DNA of 64,000 nt from Streptomyces sp. Je 1-79 (GTDB lineage: Bacteria > Actinomycetota > Actinomycetes > Streptomycetales > Streptomycetaceae): NCBI RefSeq assembly GCF_025195125.1, contig NZ_JAMGSL010000013.1, forward strand, positions 1-64,000. Direction: 5' to 3'. The notes beneath the pieces are model-generated. The model saw nothing but the letters and a program-made list of their open reading frames with translations, was not told the DNA's origin and did not search any database. This document shows positions 1-8,004 of the stretch, in pieces (position 1 is the first letter of the stretch; each line of letters begins with the position of its first letter). Both the position numbers and the translations under genes were made by a program.

Positions 1-341
1 GACGCCTGGAGGTCTCGCTGCCGTCCGGGCTCGGAACGGTGCCGGCCCTCCCCGGCCTGGCGGTCGCCGCCGCGGGGGCCAGACCCAAGCGGCGGGCCGG
101 CCGGACCTCGGGTCCCGCCGCCTCCGGCGACACCCTCGCCTCCCCCATGCAGGGAACGATCGTCAAGATCGCCGTCGAGGAGGGCCAGGAGGTCAAGGAA
201 GGCGACCTCATCGTCGTCCTGGAAGCCATGAAGATGGAACAGCCCCTCAACGCCCACCGCACCGGCACCGTCAAGGGACTGTCCGCCGAGGTCGGCGCGT
301 CCGTCAGCGCGGGCGCCGCCGTCTGCGAGATCAAGGACTGA
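1..341 (+). CDS. Biotin carrier domain (C-terminal end) of an acyl-CoA carboxylase alpha subunit, cut by left edge
   Basis: The reading frame is open from base 3 with no stop, so this is the C-terminal end of a longer gene that begins outside the window. The last ~80 residues form a biotinyl/lipoyl domain with the biotinylation motif EAMKMEQP; the biotinylated lysine codon is at 231-233. An Arg/Pro/Ala-rich linker precedes it, as in actinobacterial alpha subunits that fuse biotin carboxylase to BCCP. The enzyme would carboxylate biotin and pass CO2 to the beta subunit at 12707-14314, making malonyl-CoA for the polyketide synthase. It is followed after 6 bases by the questin-oxidase-like gene, suggesting one transcript. 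A free-standing BCCP is possible, but the open 5' frame makes it less likely. Confidence 0.85.
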   Translation, partial: RLEVSLPSGLGTVPALPGLAVAAAGARPKRRAGRTSGPAASGDTLASPMQGTIVKIAVEEGQEVKEGDLIVVLEAMKMEQPLNAHRTGTVKGLSAEVGASVSAGAAVCEIKD

Positions 342-347
342 GGGACG

Positions 348-1325
348 TTGGCACCCACGACCTACAACGACGCGATGACCGAAGCGCTGGAGCGTCTGCG
401 GCCCCTGGGCTACGAGCACGGCAGCCGAGCTCTCGTGAACCACGCCCCCATGGCCGCCGAGGCGCTGGCGTACATGGGGTACACCGACGAGGTGTCCCGA
501 TGGCTTGACCGGACCGTGCGGGCGCGCGACTACCACGAGGCGCCCGTCGCCCGGTTCGCCCTGTCGCCCGACGACCCGTCCGACTGGCGGTCGGCGCTCG
601 GCGACTTCGGCCGGGTCGGCGACTGGACGGCCCTGTTCGCACGGCAGTTGGAGGACGAGCCGTGGCGTGACGTACTGGCCCGGTGGTGGCCCCGGCTGAT
701 GCCCGGCGTCCTCGCCGTGATGGGCCACGGGGTGATCCGTACCGCCCACGCGGTCCGGGCCGTCGCCCGGGCCGGCGAGGACAACCGGCTCCAACTGGGC
801 GAACTGGCGCACGGACTGGGCTACTGGGCCGCGCGCCACGAACCCGTACCCGGCGCGGCGGAGGCCTTCGCGGCCGCCACCGGGCGTGCGGCCGGGGGGC
901 CGGACGACGCCGCCGCGGCGGTACGCGCACTCGACGACCTGACCGCCGAGAGCGCGGGCATCTACACCGAGGCGCACCAGCACCACCCGGTACCGCTGAT
1001 CCACGCCGTCACCACCCCCGCCGCCGTACGGCTGGTGTGCGCGTACGTGCCGTCGGATCAGCACCGGCCTTCCTACCTGGCCACCGCCGAGGCGACCCGG
1101 ACCATGCGGTCCTGGTTCGTCAAGGGGCCCGTCTCCGCACACCCCGCACCCCGCCCGGACACACCTCCGGCCAGGGAGCTCTTCGCCACAGCGGCGGAGA
1201 TCGGCGACGAGCACGCCATCAAGCTGGCCGAGGTCGCCGTGCGGCACGGCGAGCAAGCGCCGGACCACCGGTACGCGGCCGCGGCCCACACCGCGAACCG
1301 GGCGATCGACCGGATCCTGCGATGA
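348..1325 (+). CDS. Questin oxidase-like (DUF4243) family protein, candidate Baeyer-Villiger tailoring enzyme
   Basis: This 325-residue protein starts at TTG 348 with AAGGA about ten bases upstream; an in-frame ATG at 375 is an alternative. The N-terminal stretch containing NHAPMAAEAL and the later EAHQHHPVPLIHAVT and HRYAAAAHTA segments match my memory of the questin oxidase/AflY family (DUF4243). Fungal members of that family (GedK, AflY) perform oxidative ring opening of anthraquinones, reported as Baeyer-Villiger-type. No classical FAD Rossmann motif is visible, which fits the family. It sits between the carboxylase alpha subunit and the PgaE-like oxygenase, so I infer that it tailors the angucyclinone, perhaps by ring cleavage. 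Family assignment rests on recalled motifs; the substrate is inferred only. Confidence 0.65.
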   Translation: MAPTTYNDAMTEALERLRPLGYEHGSRALVNHAPMAAEALAYMGYTDEVSRWLDRTVRARDYHEAPVARFALSPDDPSDWRSALGDFGRVGDWTALFARQLEDEPWRDVLARWWPRLMPGVLAVMGHGVIRTAHAVRAVARAGEDNRLQLGELAHGLGYWAARHEPVPGAAEAFAAATGRAAGGPDDAAAAVRALDDLTAESAGIYTEAHQHHPVPLIHAVTTPAAVRLVCAYVPSDQHRPSYLATAEATRTMRSWFVKGPVSAHPAPRPDTPPARELFATAAEIGDEHAIKLAEVAVRHGEQAPDHRYAAAAHTANRAIDRILR

Positions 1326-1360
1326 ATCCCGAAGGGCACGACAGACACCGAGGAGAGGCA

Positions 1361-2830
1361 ATGGACGCGGCAGTGATAGTCGTGGGCGCCGGGCCGGCGG
1401 GCATGATGCTCGCCGGCGAGCTGCGGCTGGCGGGCGCCGACGTGATCGTCCTGGAGCGACTGGACGCGCGGACCGGTGAATCGCGTGGTCTCGGATTCAC
1501 CGCCCGCACGATGGAGGTCTTCGACCAGCGGGGACTGCTGTCCCGGTTCGGCGACATCGAGACCAGCAACGTCGGCCACTTCGGTGGCCTTCCGGTCGAC
1601 TTCGGCGTGCTCGAAGGAGCGCACCAGGCGGCCAAGACCGTCCCCCAGTCGGCCACCGAGACGGTCCTGGAGGAGTGGGCCCGCGGGCTCGGCGCGGACA
1701 TCCGCCGCGGCCACGAGGTGCTCTCCGTCACCGGCAAGGAGGACAGCGTCGAGGTCGAGGTGCGCGGCCCCGCCGGGGTCGCCACCCTGCGCGCCGAGTA
1801 CCTCGTGGGCTGCGACGGCGGCCGCAGCACCGTGCGGAAGGCGGCGGGATTCGACTTCCCCGGCACCGCCTCGACCATGGAGATGTTCCTCGCCGACGTG
1901 AAGGGCATCAAGCTGGAGCCCCGGATGATCGGCGAGACCCTGCCGGGCGGCATGGTGATGGTCGGGCCGCTGCCCGGCGGCATCACCCGGCTCATCGTCT
2001 GCGAGCGCGGCACCCCGCCGCAGCGCCGCGAGAAGCCGCCCACCTGGGACGAGGTGGCCGCCGCCTGGCAGCGGCTGACCGGCGACGACATCTCCCACGC
2101 CGAGCCCGTGTGGGTCAGCTCCTTCGGCGACGCCACCCGCCAGGCCGCCGAGTACCGGCGCGGCCGGGTCCTCCTCGCCGGCGACGCGGCGCACATCCAC
2201 CTGCCGGCCGGCGGCCAGGGCATGAACACCAGCATCCAGGACGCCGTCAACCTCGGCTGGAAGCTCGGTGCCGTGGTGCGCGGACGCGCCCCCGAGGCGC
2301 TCCTCGACACGTACCACGCCGAACGCCACCCGGTGGGCAGACGGCTGCTGATGAACACCCAGGCCCAAGGCCTGCTGTTCCTCAGCGGCGCGGAGGTGCA
2401 GCCGCTGCGCGACGTCCTCTCCGAGCTCATCGTCTACCCCGAGGTCGCCCGCCACTTCGCGGCCATGGTCAGCGGTCTGGAGATCCGTTACGACCTCGAC
2501 GGCGGCAGCCACCCCCTGCTGGGGCGGCGGATGCCGGACGTAGCGCTGACCGGACACAAGCTGCTCCGCCGGACCACCGACGCGCTACGGGCGGGCCGCG
2601 GCGTCCTCTTCGACCTGGCGGACAACGCCGAGCTGCGCCGCAGGGCCGCGCTCTGGCGCGGCAGCGTCGACCTGGTCAGCGCCCGGCCGCAGGAACCGGC
2701 CGAGAACAGCACGCTCGCGGACACGACGGCCGTGCTCGTCCGCCCCGACGGCTACGTCGCCTGGGCCGCGCCCGGCAGCCACGGCGATCTGCCCATGGCG
2801 CTGGAGCGCTGGTTCGGCCCCGCCGTCTGA
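1361..2830 (+). CDS. FAD-dependent aromatic hydroxylase, PgaE/UrdE type
   Basis: This 489-residue class A flavoprotein monooxygenase starts at ATG 1361 behind AGGAGAG. It shows the dinucleotide-binding motif GAGPAGMMLAGEL near the N terminus, the mid-protein VGCDGGRSTVR motif (DG fingerprint), and GDAAHIHLPAGGQGMN, the second FAD motif. The C-terminal third is the thioredoxin-like domain typical of phenol-hydroxylase relatives. PgaE, UrdE and relatives hydroxylate angucyclinone intermediates at C-12/C-12b using NADPH and O2. The order oxygenase, TcmI-like cyclase, KS-alpha, KS-beta reproduces the EFAB order of urd/pga clusters. The stop lies 42 bases before the cyclase start, so the genes are probably cotranscribed. 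The exact hydroxylation site cannot be read from sequence. Confidence 0.88.
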   Translation: MDAAVIVVGAGPAGMMLAGELRLAGADVIVLERLDARTGESRGLGFTARTMEVFDQRGLLSRFGDIETSNVGHFGGLPVDFGVLEGAHQAAKTVPQSATETVLEEWARGLGADIRRGHEVLSVTGKEDSVEVEVRGPAGVATLRAEYLVGCDGGRSTVRKAAGFDFPGTASTMEMFLADVKGIKLEPRMIGETLPGGMVMVGPLPGGITRLIVCERGTPPQRREKPPTWDEVAAAWQRLTGDDISHAEPVWVSSFGDATRQAAEYRRGRVLLAGDAAHIHLPAGGQGMNTSIQDAVNLGWKLGAVVRGRAPEALLDTYHAERHPVGRRLLMNTQAQGLLFLSGAEVQPLRDVLSELIVYPEVARHFAAMVSGLEIRYDLDGGSHPLLGRRMPDVALTGHKLLRRTTDALRAGRGVLFDLADNAELRRRAALWRGSVDLVSARPQEPAENSTLADTTAVLVRPDGYVAWAAPGSHGDLPMALERWFGPAV

Positions 2831-2872
2831 CCCCGCACGCACGCCCCCGGGACCTTCACAGGGAGAGAGTTC

Positions 2873-3202
2873 ATGCACAGCACACTGATCGTCGCCCGGA
2901 TGGACGAGGCATCGCACGCGGAGGTGGCCCGCCTCTTCGCCGAGTTCGACAGGACCGAGATGCCGCACCTCATGGGGACGCGGCGCCGCCAGCTCTTCGC
3001 GTACAAGGGCCTGTACTTCCATCTGCAGGACTTCGACACCGACAACGGCGGCGAGCTGATCGAGCAGGCCAAGACCGATCCCCGCTTCGTCGGGATCAGC
3101 CAGGACCTCAAGCCGTTCATCGAGGCCTACGACCCCGCCACCTGGCGCTCGCCCGCCGACGCGGTGGCCCGGCGCTTCTACACCTGGGACGGCCGGGCGT
3201 GA
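2873..3202 (+). CDS. TcmI-family polyketide cyclase (UrdF/PgaF-like)
   Basis: The 109-residue protein has the size and composition of the ferredoxin-like TcmI cyclase family, with the recognisable ARMDEASHAEVARLFAEFDR start, KGLYFHLQDF core and FYTWDG end. These small cyclases guide late ring closure of the poly-beta-ketone; in angucycline pathways the homologue (JadI, UrdF, LanF) directs angular fourth-ring formation. GGGAGAG lies just upstream of ATG 2873. Its stop TGA overlaps the GTG of KS-alpha (GTGA at 3199-3202), so translation is probably coupled. Confidence 0.9.
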   Translation: MHSTLIVARMDEASHAEVARLFAEFDRTEMPHLMGTRRRQLFAYKGLYFHLQDFDTDNGGELIEQAKTDPRFVGISQDLKPFIEAYDPATWRSPADAVARRFYTWDGRA

Positions 3203-4470
3203 GCGGGCGTCGTGTCGTCATCACGGGGATCGGCGTCCTCGCGCCGGGCGGGGTGGGGACCGGGAACTTCTGGAACCTGCTGAGCGAGGGCCGGACCGCC
3301 ACCCGGGGCATCACCTTCTTCGACCCCTCGACGTTCCGGTCCCGGGTCGCGGCGGAGATCGACTTCGACGCCGAGGCGCACGGACTCACCCCCCAGGAGA
3401 CCCGGCGCATGGACCGGGCCGCGCAGTTCGCCGTCGTGGCGGCCCGCGAGGCCCTCGCGGACAGCGGCATCGACCTGACCGCCCACGACCCCCACCGCGT
3501 CGGCGTCACCGTCGGCAGCGCCGTGGGCGCCACCATGGGGCTCGACCAGGAGTACCGGGTCGTCAGCGACGGCGGCCGGCTGGACTGCGTGGACCACACC
3601 TACGCGGTGCCCCACCTCTACAACTACCTGGTGCCCAGCTCGTTCGCGGCCGAGGTGGCCTGGGCGGCCGGCGCCGAGGGGCCGAGCACCGTGGTGTCCA
3701 CCGGCTGCACCTCCGGCATCGACTCGGTGGGCTACGCCGTCGAGCTGATCCGGGAGGGCAGCACCGACGTCATGGTCACCGGCTCCTCCGACGCCCCCAT
3801 CTCGCCGATCACCATGGCGTGCTTCGACGCCATCAAGGCGACCACCTCCCGCCACGACGAGCCGGAGCGGGCCTCCCGGCCCTTCGACGGGACCCGCAAC
3901 GGTTTCGTCCTCGGCGAGGGCGCGGCCGTCTTCGTCCTGGAGGAGCTGGGGGCCGCGCGGCGCCGCGGCGCCCACATCTACGCCGAGATCGCGGGCTACG
4001 CCACGCGCAGCAACGCGTACCACATGACCGGTCTGCGCCCCGACGGCGCGGAGATGGCCGAGGCGATCCGGGCCGCGCTCGACGAGGCGCGGGTCGCCCC
4101 CGACGCCGTCGACTACATCAACGCGCACGGCTCGGGCACCAAGCAGAACGACCGGCACGAGACCGCGGCGTTCAAGCGGAGCCTGAAGGACCACGCGTAC
4201 CGGACCCCGGTGAGCTCCATCAAGTCGATGGTCGGTCACTCGCTCGGCGCGATCGGCTCGATCGAGATCGCCGCCTCCGCGCTGGCCATGGAGCACCACG
4301 TGGTGCCTCCCACGGCCAATCTGCACACCCCGGACCCGGAGTGCGACCTGGACTACGTGCCGGTGACGGCGCGCGAATGGACCACGAACACGGTGCTGAC
4401 GGTCGGCAGCGGCTTCGGCGGATTCCAGAGCGCGATGGTGCTGGCCCGACCCGAAAGGAGCCTGGCATGA
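3199..4470 (+). CDS. Type II PKS ketosynthase alpha (KS-alpha)
   Basis: This 423-residue protein is the condensing subunit of the minimal polyketide synthase. The catalytic cysteine is at residue 170 in STGCTSGIDS; the histidine motifs NAHGSGTKQND and SMVGHSLGAIGS are intact. It partners with KS-beta and the ACP to iterate malonyl extensions. The GTG start overlaps the cyclase stop, and its own stop overlaps the KS-beta ATG (ATGA at 4467-4470), the usual translational coupling for a stoichiometric KS-alpha/KS-beta pair. Length and motifs are normal for the family. Confidence 0.97.
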   Translation: MSGRRVVITGIGVLAPGGVGTGNFWNLLSEGRTATRGITFFDPSTFRSRVAAEIDFDAEAHGLTPQETRRMDRAAQFAVVAAREALADSGIDLTAHDPHRVGVTVGSAVGATMGLDQEYRVVSDGGRLDCVDHTYAVPHLYNYLVPSSFAAEVAWAAGAEGPSTVVSTGCTSGIDSVGYAVELIREGSTDVMVTGSSDAPISPITMACFDAIKATTSRHDEPERASRPFDGTRNGFVLGEGAAVFVLEELGAARRRGAHIYAEIAGYATRSNAYHMTGLRPDGAEMAEAIRAALDEARVAPDAVDYINAHGSGTKQNDRHETAAFKRSLKDHAYRTPVSSIKSMVGHSLGAIGSIEIAASALAMEHHVVPPTANLHTPDPECDLDYVPVTAREWTTNTVLTVGSGFGGFQSAMVLARPERSLA

Positions 4471-5681
4471 CCTCGGTGGTGGTGACGGGCCTCGGCGTGG
4501 TGTCGCCCAACGGCCTCGGCACGCAGGACTACTGGTCCGCGACCCGCGCGGGCAAGAGCGGCATCGGCCGCGTGACCCGCTTCGACCCCGCGCAGTACCC
4601 GGCCCAACTGGCCGGCGAGGTTCCCGGGTTCCGTGCCGAGGAGCACCTGCCCAGCAGGCTGCTGCCGCAGACCGACCACATGACACGGCTGGCGCTGGTC
4701 GCCGCGGACTGGGCCCTCGCCGACGCCGGAGTGCGGACCGAGGAGCTGCCCGACTACGACATGGGCGTCGTCACCGCCAGCTCCGCGGGCGGGTTCGAGT
4801 TCGGCCAGGGCGAGCTGCAGAAGCTGTGGGCCCAGGGCAGCCAGTACGTCAGCGCGTACCAGTCCTTCGCCTGGTTCTACGCCGTCAACAGCGGCCAGAT
4901 CTCCATCCGCAACAACCTGAAGGGCCCGTCCGGCGTCGTCGTGAGCGACCAGGCCGGCGGCCTCGACGCGCTCGCCCAGGCCCGCCGGCAGATCCGCAAG
5001 GGCACGCCGCTGATCGTCTCGGGCGGCGTCGACGGCGCGATCTGCCCCTGGGGGTGGGTGGCGCAGCTGGCCGGCGGCCGGATGAGCACCAGCAAGGAAC
5101 CGGCCCGCGCCTACCTGCCGTTCGACGCCGACGCCACCGGGCACGTCCCCGGCGAGGGCGGCGCGATCCTGATCATGGAGGACGCCGAGTCCGCCCGCCG
5201 GCGCGGCGCCAAGGTGTACGGGGAGCTGGCCGGATACGCGGCCACCTTCGACCCGGGGCCGGGCAGCGACCGTGCCCCGGGGCTGCGCCGCACCATCGAA
5301 CTCGCCCTGGACGACGCCGGTCTGGCACCCGACGACGTGGACGTGGTCTTCGCGGACGCGGCCGGCCTGCCCGAGCTCGACCGGATCGAGGCGGAGGCGA
5401 TCACCGGCGTCTTCGGCGCACGCGGCGTGCCCGTCACCGCGCCCAAGACCATGACCGGCCGCCTCTACGCCGGCGCCGGCCCGCTGGACGTGGCCACCGC
5501 GCTGCTCGCCATCGGCGACGGCGTGATCCCGCCCACCGTGCACGTCGTACCGGCGGACGACTACGAGCTGGACCTGGTCGTCGGCCGGCCCCGCTCCGCG
5601 GAGCTGCGCACCGCTCTCGTACTGGCCCGTGGACAGGGCGGCTTCAACTCCGCCGTCGTCCTGCGGGCAGCCGGCCGCTAG
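4467..5681 (+). CDS. Type II PKS ketosynthase beta / chain length factor
   Basis: The 404-residue KS-beta is homologous to KS-alpha, but the active cysteine is replaced by glutamine (Gln162 in VVVSDQAGGLDA), the hallmark of chain length factors that decarboxylate malonyl-ACP and set chain length. Neighbouring angucycline-type cyclases suggest a decaketide, although chain length cannot be proven from sequence alone. It is coupled to KS-alpha by ATGA. A 203-base spacer with a 31-base tandem repeat separates it from the ACP gene, a wider gap than is usual between KS-beta and ACP. Confidence 0.97.
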   Translation: MTSVVVTGLGVVSPNGLGTQDYWSATRAGKSGIGRVTRFDPAQYPAQLAGEVPGFRAEEHLPSRLLPQTDHMTRLALVAADWALADAGVRTEELPDYDMGVVTASSAGGFEFGQGELQKLWAQGSQYVSAYQSFAWFYAVNSGQISIRNNLKGPSGVVVSDQAGGLDALAQARRQIRKGTPLIVSGGVDGAICPWGWVAQLAGGRMSTSKEPARAYLPFDADATGHVPGEGGAILIMEDAESARRRGAKVYGELAGYAATFDPGPGSDRAPGLRRTIELALDDAGLAPDDVDVVFADAAGLPELDRIEAEAITGVFGARGVPVTAPKTMTGRLYAGAGPLDVATALLAIGDGVIPPTVHVVPADDYELDLVVGRPRSAELRTALVLARGQGGFNSAVVLRAAGR

Positions 5682-5760
5682 ACACCGGCCCGGCCCCGGA
5701 CCGCGCCCTTCACCGCCCACATCCCCCGAGGCGGTGAGGGGCGCTTCCCCTTCCACGACC

Positions 5761-5822
5761 TTCCGCGGCGTTCCGCGGGCCCTCCACGAGGTTCCGCGGC
5801 GTTCCGCGGGCCTTCCACGAGG
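5761..5822. repeat. 31-base perfect-length tandem duplication before the ACP gene
   Basis: Bases 5761-5791 are repeated at 5792-5822 with one mismatch (CCCT versus CCTT). Each unit holds two TTCCGCG copies and the palindrome CCGCGG, and a further TTCCGCG-like piece follows at 5831. The repeat lies in the untranslated gap between KS-beta and ACP, where it could form hairpins that alter mRNA stability or readthrough. It has no coding role that I can see. Confidence 0.9.
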
Positions 5823-5884
5823 TCCACGACCTTCCGCGACAGCAGAGCACCGAGGCCGACGCGCCTCCTACGAAAGGCACCGAC

Positions 5885-6160
5885 GTGAGCACTCCTACCT
5901 TCACCATCGACGATCTCAAGCGCATCCTGCTCGAAGGGGCCGGCGCCGAGGAGGGCGTCGACCTCGACGGCGACATCCTCGACACCGAGTTCGAGGCGCT
6001 GGGCTACGAGTCCCTGGCGCTGCTCGAGACCGGCGGCCGTATCGAGCGGGAGTACGGCATCACCCTCGACGACGACGCGCTCACCGACGCCACCACCCCC
6101 GGCCGGCTCATCGCCGTCGTCAACGAGCAGCTCGCCACGGCCGCGGACGTCGCGGCCTGA
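5885..6160 (+). CDS. Type II PKS acyl carrier protein
   Basis: This 91-residue acidic protein carries the phosphopantetheine attachment serine at residue 43 in ALGYESLALLE, typical of aromatic PKS carrier proteins. The GTG start at 5885 is preceded by GAAAGGCACC. The holo form tethers the growing poly-beta-ketone for KS-alpha/KS-beta and the ketoreductase. The Sfp-type transferase at 11871-12707 is the obvious activating enzyme. The gene is third in the minimal PKS set and precedes the ketoreductase, matching the A-B-C-D order of urd/pga clusters. Confidence 0.96.
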   Translation: MSTPTFTIDDLKRILLEGAGAEEGVDLDGDILDTEFEALGYESLALLETGGRIEREYGITLDDDALTDATTPGRLIAVVNEQLATAADVAA

Positions 6161-6175
6161 CCTGTCCGATCCGGT

Positions 6176-6201
6176 GCGGCCGCGATGTGCGGCGCGGCCG
6201 C
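6176..6201 (+). other. 9-bp GC-rich hairpin between ACP and ketoreductase
   Basis: GCGGCCGCG (6176-6184) pairs perfectly with CGCGGCCGC (6193-6201) around an 8-base loop, and no U-run follows. It starts 15 bases after the ACP stop and ends 43 bases before the ketoreductase start. It may protect the upstream mRNA or attenuate downstream expression; function is inferred. Confidence 0.5.
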
Positions 6202-6244
6202 CCCAGGGCTCGACGGGCACCTTCACCCAAGGGAGAACATCCAG

Positions 6245-7030
6245 ATGTCGCAGCACAGCCAACGAGTCGCCCTCATCACCGGAGCCACGAGCGGCATCGG
6301 CCTGGCCGCCGCCCGCCTCCTGGCCGGGCAGGGCCACCGCGTCTTCATCGGCGCGCGCAACGCGGAGAACGTGACGTCGACGGTCAAGCAGCTGAGGGAA
6401 GAGGGCCTCGACGTCGACGGAGCCCCGCTCGACGTGCGCTCCCCCGAGAGCGTGGAGGCGTTCGTCCGGGCGGCCGTCGACCGCTTCGGCACGGTCGACG
6501 TCCTGGTCAACAACGCGGGCCGCAGCGGCGGCGGCGTCACCGCGGACATCGACGCCGAGCTGTGGAACGACGTCATCGACACCAACCTCAACAGCGTCTT
6601 CCGGATGACAAGTGCGGTGCTCAACACCGGCGGCATGCGCACCAAGGACCGCGGCCGGATCATCAACATCGCCTCCACGGCCGGCAAGCAGGGCGTGGTG
6701 CTCGGCGCGCCGTACTCCGCCTCGAAGCACGGTGTCGTCGGCTTCACCAAGGCGCTCGGCAACGAGCTCGCCCCGACGGGCATCACCGTCAACGCGGTCT
6801 GCCCGGGCTATGTGGAGACGCCGATGGCCCAGCGGGTCCGGCAGGGGTACGCGGCGGCCTACGACACCTCCGAGGAGGCGATCCTCGAGAAGTTCCAGGC
6901 GAAGATCCCGCTCGGCCGCTACTCGACCCCCGAGGAAGTCGCCGGCCTCGTCGGCTACCTCGCCTCCGACACCGCCGCCTCCATCACGGCGCAGGCGCTC
7001 AACGTCTGCGGCGGCCTCGGCAACTTCTGA
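6245..7030 (+). CDS. C9 polyketide ketoreductase (ActIII-like SDR)
   Basis: This 261-residue short-chain dehydrogenase reduces the C-9 carbonyl of the nascent polyketide with NADPH. The cofactor motif TGATSGIG is at residues 12-19, NNAG follows in the middle, and the catalytic Ser144, Tyr157 and Lys161 (YSASK) fall at the positions known for actinorhodin ketoreductase. ATG 6245 is chosen because AAGGGAGAA precedes it; an in-frame ATG at 6185 would add a tail unlike the family. It lies directly upstream of the aromatase/cyclase, with a 25-base gap. Confidence 0.95.
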   Translation: MSQHSQRVALITGATSGIGLAAARLLAGQGHRVFIGARNAENVTSTVKQLREEGLDVDGAPLDVRSPESVEAFVRAAVDRFGTVDVLVNNAGRSGGGVTADIDAELWNDVIDTNLNSVFRMTSAVLNTGGMRTKDRGRIINIASTAGKQGVVLGAPYSASKHGVVGFTKALGNELAPTGITVNAVCPGYVETPMAQRVRQGYAAAYDTSEEAILEKFQAKIPLGRYSTPEEVAGLVGYLASDTAASITAQALNVCGGLGNF

Positions 7031-7055
7031 TCCCCACACCCAAGGAGCCACGAGT

Positions 7056-8000
7056 ATGTCTCAGACCGGACTGCGCGAGGTCGAGCACGAGATCACGGTC
7101 GCGGCCTCGGCTGCCGACGTGTACCGGCTCATCGCCGAGGTCGAGAACTGGCCACGTCTCTTCCCGCCGTCCATCTACGTCGACACCCTGGAACGCGACG
7201 GCGACGAGGAGCTGATCCGGATCTGGGCCACCGCCAACGGCGAGGCCAAGAACTGGACCTCGCGCCGCGTCCTCGACCCGGAGAAGCTGCGCATCGAGTT
7301 CCGTCAGCAGGTGACCACCCCGCCGGTGGCGGACATGGGCGGCACCTGGATCGTCGAGCCGGTCTCCCCGACCGAGTCGCGGCTGCGGCTGCTGCACGAC
7401 TACCGGGCGATCGACGACGACCCGGAGAAGCTGGCCTGGATCGACGAGGCCGTCGACCGCAACTCCCGTTCCGAACTGGCCGCGCTGAAGGACAACCTGG
7501 AGTTCGTCGCCTCCTCGCAGGAGCTGACGTTCTCCTTCGAGGACACCGTGGAGATCGCGGGGTCCGCGAAGGACGTCTACGACTTCATCAACGAGGCGGG
7601 CCTGTGGTCCGAGCGGCTGCCGCACGTGGCGACCGTGCGGCTCACCGAGGACGTGCCGGGGCTGCAGACGCTGGAGATGGACACCCGCGCCAAGGACGGC
7701 TCCGTCCACACCACCAAGTCGTACCGGGTCTGCCTGCCCCACGAGAAGATCGCGTACAAGCAGACGACCCTCCCGGCGCTGATGAGCCTGCACACCGGCT
7801 ACTGGACGTTCCGGGAGACCGAGCACGGCGTCGCCGCCTCCTCCCAGCACACCGTCGTCATCCGCCCGGAGAACATCGCCGCCGTCCTCGGTCCCGAAGC
7901 CGGTGTCACGGAGGCCAAGGAGTACGTCAGGGCGGCGCTGTCCACCAACAGCCGCGCGACGCTCGGCCACGCCAAGGACCACGCCGAAGCCAGGCGCTGA
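7056..8000 (+). CDS. Didomain aromatase/cyclase (ActVII/UrdL-like)
   Basis: The 314-residue protein consists of two START/Bet v1-like polyketide cyclase domains: residues ~1-150 begin LREVEHEITVAASAADVYRL, and residues ~155-310 begin with a second EDTVEIAGSAKDVYDF repeat. Didomain aromatases of this class close and aromatise the first ring of C9-reduced polyketides. AAGGAG precedes ATG 7056. The downstream oxygenase-reductase begins only 4 bases after its stop, so the two are probably cotranslated. Confidence 0.94.
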   Translation: MSQTGLREVEHEITVAASAADVYRLIAEVENWPRLFPPSIYVDTLERDGDEELIRIWATANGEAKNWTSRRVLDPEKLRIEFRQQVTTPPVADMGGTWIVEPVSPTESRLRLLHDYRAIDDDPEKLAWIDEAVDRNSRSELAALKDNLEFVASSQELTFSFEDTVEIAGSAKDVYDFINEAGLWSERLPHVATVRLTEDVPGLQTLEMDTRAKDGSVHTTKSYRVCLPHEKIAYKQTTLPALMSLHTGYWTFRETEHGVAASSQHTVVIRPENIAAVLGPEAGVTEAKEYVRAALSTNSRATLGHAKDHAEARR

Positions 8001-8004
8001 TCCC

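Noticed and set aside
1073..2557. A 494-codon antisense frame over the questin-oxidase-like and PgaE-like genes.
   Set aside because: No recognisable domain, no ribosome-binding site, and full overlap with two well-supported genes.
5761..5822. A CRISPR-like or phage-related repeat.
   Set aside because: Two adjacent copies with no spacers and no cas genes; it is a simple tandem duplication.
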